Shown piece after piece: positions 7,278-12,100 of a stretch of DNA of 12,100 bases. Under the pieces are notes generated by a model. The model was given only the letters and a program-made list of their open reading frames with translations. It had not been told where the DNA came from and did not search any database. The DNA is taken from contig JACPVK010000264.1 of NCBI GenBank assembly GCA_016191795.1, forward strand, positions 1 to 12,100, read 5' to 3'. How positions within the stretch are numbered: the first letter of the stretch is position 1; each line of letters starts with the position of its first letter. Position numbers and translations under genes: made by a program. This DNA comes from Gammaproteobacteria bacterium (lineage in GTDB: Bacteria > Pseudomonadota > Gammaproteobacteria > SZUA-229).

Positions 7278-7324
7278 CTAATGCTAATACCGCCATGTTG
7301 TTTTAATTAATTGCATTTTTTTTC

Positions 7325-7383
7325 TTGCCATATAAATACTATTCGGTATGCTACTCACACCAGTTCAATAAGAACAATATAAT
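7325..7383 (+). promoter_or_regulatory. Candidate promoters of the sox operon
   Basis: Two overlapping possibilities lie in the 242-bp gap before soxX. TTGCCA (7325-7330), a 16-base spacer and TATGCT (7347-7352) form one. A perfect TATAAT (7378-7383) with a poor -35 region forms the other. Either leaves an unusually long leader of about 130-165 bases. The rest of the gap holds no credible ORF. A small hairpin with six-base arms (7464-7469 and 7474-7479, one G-U pair) is present in the leader. Confidence 0.4.
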
Positions 7384-7519
7384 CTGGTATTCACCATCGC
7401 AGCACCCCCATTTGAAAAGGACTAGGCTTCTGAGACTGGAGCTGGTAGCTTTCGCAATAATCCGGGCACTTAGGTGTCCATAGCGTAAACATCCTAATGA
7501 AACATGAGAGGAGCAACCT

Positions 7520-7891
7520 ATGCGGCATACCGCAAAGTTCATTTCAACAACGGCATCTGTCGCTGCACTACTGGGCAGTATGACAGTAGCAATTCCTGCC
7601 ATCAGCCATGCTGATCAAGCAGCCATTAAAGAAGGCAAGGAAATCGCAACCAATCGCACTAAAGGCAATTGTCTTTCCTGTCACAAGATGGATAACGGCG
7701 CATTACCAGGCAATATCGGTCCAGAGCTTATTGGCATGAAAGAGCGCTTCCCCGACAAAGCCGTGCTGCGTGCACAAATCTATGATTCTCGCATCAACAA
7801 CCCGGCCACTATCATGCCGCCTATGGGTGCTCATGGCATTCTCAGCAATAGTGAAGTCGATAAGGTTGTTGAATACGTTTACTCACTCTAA
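7520..7891 (+). CDS. soxX: SoxX, c-type cytochrome subunit of SoxAX
   Basis: SoxX is the electron-accepting monoheme subunit of periplasmic SoxAX, which couples thiosulfate to SoxY while passing two electrons to cytochrome c. The 123-residue precursor has a signal peptide (1-31, ending SHA). The heme site is CLSCH (51-55), and MPPMG (99-103) supplies the axial Met ligand, M99, in the family context NPxTxMPP. The C-terminus GILSNSEVDKVVEYVYSL is the family end. GAGGAG lies six bases before the ATG. The protein is a short SoxX without insertions. It is the first gene of soxXYZA and is followed after 24 bases by soxY. Confidence 0.95.
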   Translation: MRHTAKFISTTASVAALLGSMTVAIPAISHADQAAIKEGKEIATNRTKGNCLSCHKMDNGALPGNIGPELIGMKERFPDKAVLRAQIYDSRINNPATIMPPMGAHGILSNSEVDKVVEYVYSL

Positions 7892-7915
7892 TAATTTATC
7901 CAGGGTATAAAGCTA

Positions 7916-8374
7916 ATGAATACTACTCGCAGAAAATTTTTGAAATCCAGCGCCATAACAGGTGCTGTTGTAGCCGGTATCGGCGCAGGCATACTGGCTC
8001 CACGTAATGCCATGGCTGCATGGCCCAAAGCTGCATTTGATGCAACCGATGTTAATACTGCCATCGGCAGCTCCGACATGATTGAAAGTAACGACATCGA
8101 AGTTAAAGCTCCTGACATCGCAGAAAATGGCGCCGTGGTTCCTATCAGTATCACCAGCAAAATTGCCGGAACTGAAACCATCAGCATCTTGTTGCCAGGC
8201 AACAACACACCACTGGCTGCCAGTTTCCAGCTCAGCGGCAGAACCGAAGGTTTTGTTTCGACTCGCGTGAAAATGGGTAAAACTTCCCACGTCATTGCCG
8301 TTGTCAAAGCTAACGGAAAACTTTATACCGCCAAGAAAGAAGTCAAAGTCACTATCGGTGGCTGCGGCGGTTAA
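7916..8374 (+). CDS. soxY: SoxY, sulfur-carrier subunit of SoxYZ
   Basis: SoxY covalently carries the sulfur intermediates of thiosulfate oxidation in the periplasm. The 152-residue precursor has a twin-arginine signal (RRKFLK at 5-10, hydrophobic stretch to about 27, cleavage probably after AMA near 34), as expected for Tat export together with SoxZ, which has no signal. The swinging-arm C-terminus VTIGGCGG carries the essential C150, the site of thiosulfate attachment. It is the only cysteine in the protein. An AGGG about ten bases upstream is a modest ribosome site. The gene lies between soxX and soxZ with spacers of 24 and 38 bases, supporting one transcript. Confidence 0.97.
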   Translation: MNTTRRKFLKSSAITGAVVAGIGAGILAPRNAMAAWPKAAFDATDVNTAIGSSDMIESNDIEVKAPDIAENGAVVPISITSKIAGTETISILLPGNNTPLAASFQLSGRTEGFVSTRVKMGKTSHVIAVVKANGKLYTAKKEVKVTIGGCGG

Positions 8375-8412
8375 TTACATAGTTAAGCATTAAAATTCAC
8401 GGGGATTTACTC

Positions 8413-8727
8413 ATGAGCGATTCAATTAAAGTCCGCGCAAAAGTAACTGGCGGCGTTACAGAAGTTAAAGCACTGATCAACCATTCAATGGAAACTGGTC
8501 AACGCAAAGATGCAAAAACCGGTCAGATCGTGCCTGCACATTTCATTCAGGAAATCACCTGCAGCCACAATGGCGAGAACGTCCTGACGGCACAATGGGG
8601 TGTGGCTATTTCCAAAAACCCTTACCTGTCATTCAAATTTAGTGGAGCCAAAGCAGGCGATACATTAAAAGTAAGCTGGGTAGATAACAAAGGCGAAACT
8701 GATTCTGTAGAAACCCAAATCAGCTAA
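8413..8727 (+). CDS. soxZ: SoxZ, partner subunit of the SoxYZ carrier
   Basis: SoxZ forms the SoxYZ heterodimer and presents the SoxY arm to the Sox enzymes. The 104-residue protein has no signal peptide and is expected to travel with SoxY through Tat. It is an all-beta, immunoglobulin-like protein; visible family features are IKVRAK near 5, the stretch HSMETGQRKDAKTG (24-37), PAHFIQEITC (41-50) and the segment WGVAISKNPYLSFKF (62-76). GGGGA lies seven bases before the ATG. Length and order are normal for soxXYZA operons. A 58-base spacer with two small hairpins separates it from soxA. Confidence 0.96.
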   Translation: MSDSIKVRAKVTGGVTEVKALINHSMETGQRKDAKTGQIVPAHFIQEITCSHNGENVLTAQWGVAISKNPYLSFKFSGAKAGDTLKVSWVDNKGETDSVETQIS

Positions 8728-8773
8728 CCCGAATACGGTATAAACCGTACACCATAACTGTATAACTTTACAG

Positions 8774-8778
8774 AAAGG
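8774..8778 (+). promoter_or_regulatory. Ribosome binding site that decides the soxA start
   Basis: AAAGG ends one base before the ATG at 8780 but seven bases before the in-frame ATG at 8786. The second spacing is normal, so translation most likely begins at 8786 and the protein is 284 residues, not 286. Confidence 0.7.
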
Positions 8779-8785
8779 TATGATT

Positions 8786-9640
8786 ATGAAAAAAATTGCA
8801 GTAATCGTGTCCGCATTCTGGGTGCTATTTTCGCCAACAACCGGTATGGCCAGCAATCCCGAACAGGACCTAAAAAATATTCGCGCTGATTATGCGAGCC
8901 GATTCCCTGATGTGCCATTCGCGGATTACATCAATGGCGTCTACGCCATTGATAAGGGATCGCGCGCGCAATGGGAAAGCATGGAAGAGTTTCCTCCCTA
9001 TGAAATTTATGTCGACAAGGGTGAAAAACTGTTCAACACGCCATTCAAAAATGGTAAATCCTATTCAGATTGCTTCCCCAAAGCCAAGCAGGGTATCAAG
9101 CAGAATTACCCCTACTTTGATGAAAAACGCAACGAAGTGGTCACACTTGAGCTGGCCATCAATGAATGCCGTAAAGCCAACGGCGAAGAACCACTGAAAT
9201 ACGGCAAGGGCGCTATTACCCACATTGAAGCGTATCTGGCATTCAAATCACGTGGTAAAAAAATCGATGTGAAAATTCCCAACGCAGAAGCCAAAAAGTG
9301 GTATGAGCGCGGCAAGAATCATTTTTACACCAAGCGCGGCCAGCTCAATATGGCCTGCGCCGATTGCCACGTAAATTATGCCGGCTTCTATATTCGTGCC
9401 GATATCCTGAGTCCGGCACTGGGCCACCCATCGCATTTCCCGGCGTATCGTAGCGCCTGGTCTGCAGATGAAGCCGATGGTGATGGTATGGGTTCATTGC
9501 ATCGCCGCTATGATGGCTGCAACAAGCAGGTTCGTGCCAAGCCTTACCCCGCCCAGAGCGAAGAATATCGTGCACTGGAATATTTTGAGACCTACATAAG
9601 CAATGGCCTGACACTGAACGGCCCCGGTTCACGTAAGTAA
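8786..9640 (+). CDS. soxA: SoxA, monoheme-type cytochrome subunit of SoxAX
   Basis: SoxA is the catalytic subunit of SoxAX (L-cysteine S-thiosulfotransferase), joining thiosulfate to the SoxY cysteine. Numbering from the ATG at 8786, residues 1-22 form a signal peptide ending at the GMA segment. There is one heme site, CADCH (191-195). The place of the first heme in diheme SoxA is taken by C96 (YSDCFPKA) and C128 (NECRK), so this is the monoheme type and the two cysteines may form a disulfide. C245 in RYDGCNKQVRAKPY fits the persulfide-modified Cys ligand of the catalytic heme. The segment YPYFDEKRNEVVTLELAINECR is the family hallmark around the lost heme (written here only as a region, 108-129). 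It is the last gene of soxXYZA, 19 bases before a strong terminator. Confidence 0.95.
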   Translation: MKKIAVIVSAFWVLFSPTTGMASNPEQDLKNIRADYASRFPDVPFADYINGVYAIDKGSRAQWESMEEFPPYEIYVDKGEKLFNTPFKNGKSYSDCFPKAKQGIKQNYPYFDEKRNEVVTLELAINECRKANGEEPLKYGKGAITHIEAYLAFKSRGKKIDVKIPNAEAKKWYERGKNHFYTKRGQLNMACADCHVNYAGFYIRADILSPALGHPSHFPAYRSAWSADEADGDGMGSLHRRYDGCNKQVRAKPYPAQSEEYRALEYFETYISNGLTLNGPGSRK

Positions 9641-9658
9641 TCATCATTTAAAAGCAGT

Positions 9659-9702
9659 AAAAAAAAGCCCGGCCTGATTTAAAAATCAGTCCGGGCTTTT
9701 TT
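9659..9702. terminator. Bidirectional terminator between sox and tRNA-Lys
   Basis: A long hairpin: GCCCGG (9667-9672) pairs with CCGGGC (9691-9696), one mismatch follows, then CTGATTT (9674-9680) pairs with AAATCAG (9683-9689). A and T runs flank both sides, so it can end the sox transcript from the left and the tRNA transcript from the right. Confidence 0.93.
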
Positions 9703-9711
9703 GTGCTTGTT

Positions 9712-9787
9712 TGGTGGGCCGTGAAAGATTCGAACTTTCGACCAACGGATTAAAAGTCCGCTGCTCTACCGACTGAGCTAACGGCCC
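9712..9787 (-). tRNA. tRNA-Lys (anticodon UUU), CCA encoded
   Basis: The 76-nt gene folds as a standard cloverleaf. The acceptor GGGCCGT pairs with ACGGCCC, the D arm is GCTC..GAGC, the anticodon stem GCGGA pairs with TCCGT around loop CTTTTAA, and the T arm GAAAG/CTTTC has loop TTCGAAT. The anticodon TTT (9752-9754) reads Lys codons. The discriminator base A and CCA are encoded at 9712-9715. It sits downstream of queC, the order seen in pseudomonads. Confidence 0.98.
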
Positions 9788-9803
9788 AAAGCGAGAGGCG
9801 CGT

Positions 9804-9831
9804 ATACTACCGGAAACTCGAAGAATTACAA
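9804..9831 (-). promoter_or_regulatory. Probable tRNA-Lys promoter with GC-rich discriminator
   Basis: TTGTAA (9826-9831), a 16-base spacer and TAGTAT (9804-9809) on the minus strand, followed by a GC-rich ACGCGCC stretch before the tRNA. GC-rich discriminators mark stringently controlled stable-RNA promoters. It begins about 20 bases past the queC stop, so the tRNA need not depend on read-through from queC. Confidence 0.55.
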
Positions 9832-9850
9832 GACGATAAAACCGACTTCA

Positions 9851-10537
9851 TCATAGATATTGTGTCGGGTCGGGCACCCCCGCATCGGCAAATCCCCTGG
9901 CTCGCAATCGACAGGAATCACACTGGCCGCAGGCCCTGCCTTCATCACTGGCACTGTAGCAAGATACTGTCATGGCGTAGTCGATACCATGACGCATACC
10001 CAGCCTGATGATCTCGGCTTTACTCAAATTAATCAGCGGCGTATGCACCGAAAGCTTATGGCCCTCAACACCGGCCCTGGTAGCCAGATTAGCCATGGTC
10101 TCGTAGGCTGCAATATACTCAGGCCGACAATCCGGGTAACCGGAATAATCCACTGCATTCACACCGATGTAGATATCCTGGGATTTCAGCACCTCGGCCC
10201 AGGCCAGTGCAAAAGACAAAAACACTGTGTTGCGTGCCGGCACATAGGTGACAGGGATTCCTTCCGATGCCACATGCGGCACAGCAATGGCTTTATCCGT
10301 TAAAGCAGAGCCTCCAAACTGGGCCAGATCGATGGTGGCGATTTTATGTTCGGTCACTGACAGGGCAGCCGCCACATTTTTTGAGGCATTCAACTCAGCG
10401 CGATGGCGCTGGCCATAATCAAAACTCAGCGCATAGCAATCAAAACCCTCAGCCCTGGCACAGGCCAGTACGGTGGCAGAGTCCAGGCCTCCTGATAGCA
10501 GTACCACCGCCTTTTTATTATGCCCAGGCTGCTTCAT
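9851..10537 (-). CDS. queC: 7-cyano-7-deazaguanine synthase QueC
   Basis: QueC converts 7-carboxy-7-deazaguanine to preQ0 with ATP and ammonia, a step toward queuosine in tRNA. The 228-residue protein starts with a PP-loop ATPase motif SGGLDS (15-20). Other family motifs are FDYGQRH near 39-45, VPARNTVFLS near 99 and the zinc site made of C193, C203, C206 and C209 (SCYSASDEGRACGQCDSC region). The stop of queE lies three bases before its ATG, so the two genes are almost certainly cotranscribed and translationally coupled. An AGGG about ten bases upstream is a modest ribosome site. Length is normal. Confidence 0.97.
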   Translation of the reverse strand: MKQPGHNKKAVVLLSGGLDSATVLACARAEGFDCYALSFDYGQRHRAELNASKNVAAALSVTEHKIATIDLAQFGGSALTDKAIAVPHVASEGIPVTYVPARNTVFLSFALAWAEVLKSQDIYIGVNAVDYSGYPDCRPEYIAAYETMANLATRAGVEGHKLSVHTPLINLSKAEIIRLGMRHGIDYAMTVSCYSASDEGRACGQCDSCRLRARGFADAGVPDPTQYL

Positions 10538-10540
10538 GGC

Positions 10541-11191
10541 TCACACACCCTGCTTCTCGCCCCACAAAAACTTGTGCAACTGAATTTGCATACGTACCGG
10601 CAATTTATCACGCAATATCCACTCTGCCAGATCAGTAGCCGGCAGCGTCTGGTATGACGGTGAGAACAAAACCTTGCAACGATCAGCCAGTTTGTATTGC
10701 TTCAATACATCACATGACCAGTCGTAATCATTGCGATCACAGATAACAAACTTCACTTCATCGTGCGACGTAAGACAGTCAATATTACTAAACAGATTCT
10801 TTGAGAATTCACCTGAGCCCGGAGTTTTGATATCCATAACACGCACCACACGCGTGTCGACATCACAAATATCCATGGCACCGCTGGTTTCAATCGACAC
10901 GCCATAACCGGCGTCACACAGAGCCTGTAATAAATCGAAACAGGATTTTTGCGCCAGCGGTTCACCACCGGTAACACACACATAGTGCGCGCCGAAATTT
11001 TTTACGCGCTGGAGAATACCTTCAATGGTGTGCCACTCACCGCCGGTAAACGCATAAGCGGTATCACAATAACCACATCGTAATGGACAACCGGTTAAAC
11101 GTACGAATACCGTTGGTAAACCACTAAGAGTAGATTCGCCCTGCAGGGAATAAAATATTTCGCTGATGCGAATCTCACCGTGCGCCGCCAT
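10541..11191 (-). CDS. queE: 7-carboxy-7-deazaguanine synthase QueE (radical SAM)
   Basis: QueE is the radical S-adenosylmethionine enzyme that rearranges 6-carboxytetrahydropterin to 7-carboxy-7-deazaguanine, the substrate of QueC. In the 216-residue protein the iron-sulfur motif CxxxCxxC is C35, C39 and C42 (TGCPLRCGYCD), preceded by SLQGES (15-20), which binds substrate in the family. VTGGEPL follows as the SAM-contacting GGE motif. The sequence is closest in look to Pseudomonas-type QueE. A GGGAA nine bases upstream of the ATG is a weak ribosome site. The gene starts 30 bases after cpoB and overlaps nothing. QueD, the enzyme of the preceding step, is not in the window. Confidence 0.96.
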   Translation of the reverse strand: MAAHGEIRISEIFYSLQGESTLSGLPTVFVRLTGCPLRCGYCDTAYAFTGGEWHTIEGILQRVKNFGAHYVCVTGGEPLAQKSCFDLLQALCDAGYGVSIETSGAMDICDVDTRVVRVMDIKTPGSGEFSKNLFSNIDCLTSHDEVKFVICDRNDYDWSCDVLKQYKLADRCKVLFSPSYQTLPATDLAEWILRDKLPVRMQIQLHKFLWGEKQGV

Positions 11192-11221
11192 ATTAATGTG
11201 TTCCCGAGTCGCTGTACGCGC

Positions 11222-11998
11222 TCAATGGCCTTCTCGTTTCATGCGCTGTAAACGCTCTTCAGCCTTGGCTGCAATATTGGTATTGGGATAACGCGCCTTC
11301 ACACTCTCCAGTGTGGTACGCGCCTTGGCCCAGTCCTGCATTTCATAATAGGTATAACCAATTTTAAGTTCAGCGCCCTGCAACTTGCCGCTCGCTTTAT
11401 AGTGCGTGAGGATTTTCTGAAATTCTTTCAACGCTGTTGGATAGTCACGCGATCCGTAACAGGCTTCTGCCAGCCAGTACTGGGCATTATCCAGAAACTT
11501 GCTCTGCGGATAACGCTGGATAAAGCTTCTGAATTCGGTAATCGCTGGCGCATAACGCCCGTCTTTCAACAAACCAAAAGCCTTGTCATAGGCCGCTTTA
11601 CCATCCGGGTCTGCGGAAGTCTCCGCCGCAGCCACAGCCGGCAGACCAGCACTCACCGGTGGCGCCACATCTGATATCGGTGGTGCTATGGGAGCTTCTC
11701 CACCTGCCGTTTGTTTACCTGATTCCAGATCGCTCAAGCGGCGATCCATGTCCTGATACAAATTACGCTGACGCTGCTTGATCTGCTCCATTTCGTAGGA
11801 TTGTTTTTCCAGCATCTCGCGCATGTCTGTCAGCTCGGCACGCATCTGATCAATTTTCTGGGCTTGCTCGGCCTGATTAACCAGCAAGTTCTCCATACGC
11901 ATAATGCGTTGTTCCAGCGTGAGATTGGTAGCATTTGCCGACATCGTGACAACCATGGAGGTTGCGATTAAGAAAACTTGTGAGAATTTTAAATGCAT
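11222..11998 (-). CDS. cpoB: CpoB (YbgF), Tol-Pal-associated periplasmic coordinator
   Basis: CpoB couples peptidoglycan synthesis (PBP1B/LpoB) with Tol-driven outer-membrane constriction at division. The 258-residue precursor has a signal peptide (1-23, ending SANA near 20-23). Next comes a coiled coil of roughly residues 28-95 (LEQRIMRMENLLVNQ and the following heptads), used for trimerisation. A Pro/Ala-rich linker follows at about 98-130. The C-terminal TPR domain (about 133-258) holds the canonical YPQSKFLDNAQYWLAEACY unit and two further repeats. AGGCGG lies about eight bases before the ATG. In related genomes it follows tolQRAB and pal and precedes queE, as here. Confidence 0.95.
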   Translation of the reverse strand: MHLKFSQVFLIATSMVVTMSANATNLTLEQRIMRMENLLVNQAEQAQKIDQMRAELTDMREMLEKQSYEMEQIKQRQRNLYQDMDRRLSDLESGKQTAGGEAPIAPPISDVAPPVSAGLPAVAAAETSADPDGKAAYDKAFGLLKDGRYAPAITEFRSFIQRYPQSKFLDNAQYWLAEACYGSRDYPTALKEFQKILTHYKASGKLQGAELKIGYTYYEMQDWAKARTTLESVKARYPNTNIAAKAEERLQRMKREGH

Positions 11999-12100
11999 GC
12001 TGATAGCCGCCTTTTATTTAGCCAGGCACATAAAAACAGGAATCCTGACCCGGCGCAACACTGTTCATACCCTTTAGCCGGTAAACAGAGTTGACCTGAT
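11999..12100. other. Unassigned right-edge stretch upstream of cpoB
   Basis: Gene order predicts pal just upstream, but no Pal-like C-terminus (RRVEIVY type) is readable in the 102 bases on the minus strand. One frame is open from the edge to a TAA at 12018-12020 (26 codons), too short to judge. The stretch holds the cpoB ribosome site near its left end. pal may end beyond the edge. Confidence 0.3.

Noticed and set aside
7274..7287. TTAGC/GCTAA hairpin at the bepA stop followed by a T run near 7313
   Set aside because: The stem is five AT-rich pairs and the T run is 25 bases away, so it does not qualify as a terminator.
9860..10638. Long plus-strand open frames opposite queC and queE
   Set aside because: They are antisense to well-conserved enzymes, have no recognisable domains and lack ribosome sites.
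12018..12100. Open frame at the right edge on the minus strand as the end of pal
   Set aside because: The 26 readable codons do not resemble a Pal C-terminus and the start is outside the window.
1..12100. Insertion sequences, integrases, CRISPR arrays, attachment sites at tRNA-Lys
   Set aside because: No transposase or integrase frames, no regularly spaced repeats and no second copy of the tRNA 3' end were seen.

Overview
The window reads as chromosomal DNA of a sulfur-oxidising gammaproteobacterium. The evidence is a soxXYZA operon, a DsrE2-type sulfur-trafficking protein beside a rhodanese, and the cpoB-queE-queC-tRNA-Lys order that usually follows tol-pal in Pseudomonas-like gammaproteobacteria. 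Base composition is near 50% GC, with AT-rich spacers. No transposase, integrase, CRISPR array or phage gene was seen, and I cannot assign a genus.

Layout. (1) 1-1468, minus: acetolactate synthase large subunit, cut by the left edge; its 3' end lies outside. (2) 1702-4903, minus: an exported protein of unknown function (two similar-looking halves), a FadL-family outer-membrane channel and a single-domain rhodanese. Hairpin terminators follow the first two, so these look like separate units, not one operon. (3) 4904-5228: a divergent, repeat-bearing spacer. (4) 5229-5744, plus: DsrE2-like sulfur carrier, closed by a terminator. (5) 5844-7277, plus: BepA-like periplasmic M48 metalloprotease with TPRs. 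(6) 7278-9640, plus: a 242-bp leader followed by soxX, soxY, soxZ and soxA, ending at a bidirectional terminator. (7) 9712-12100, minus: tRNA-Lys(UUU), queC, queE and cpoB, with an unassigned 102-bp stretch at the right edge.

How the genes fit together. SoxAX would attach thiosulfate to the C-terminal Cys of SoxY in the SoxYZ carrier. SoxB and SoxCD are not in the window, so whether the pathway is complete or truncated (sulfur-storing) cannot be judged here. The rhodanese and DsrE2 proteins are expected to move sulfane sulfur in the cytoplasm; TusA, their usual partner, is not adjacent. The FadL-type channel and BepA act at the outer membrane, and the exported protein is probably periplasmic. 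A shared sulfur role for these three is only suggested by location.

The most interesting non-coding signals are as follows. A 19-bp palindrome overlies a perfect -35 box upstream of the unknown exported gene, and the spacer of that promoter contains a run of seven G. A 62-nt stem-loop sits in the leader of the fadL-like gene. Phased GATC-based repeats and an inverted repeat lie in the rhodanese/DsrE2 spacer. The sox leader is long. A stringent-type promoter appears to belong to the tRNA gene.
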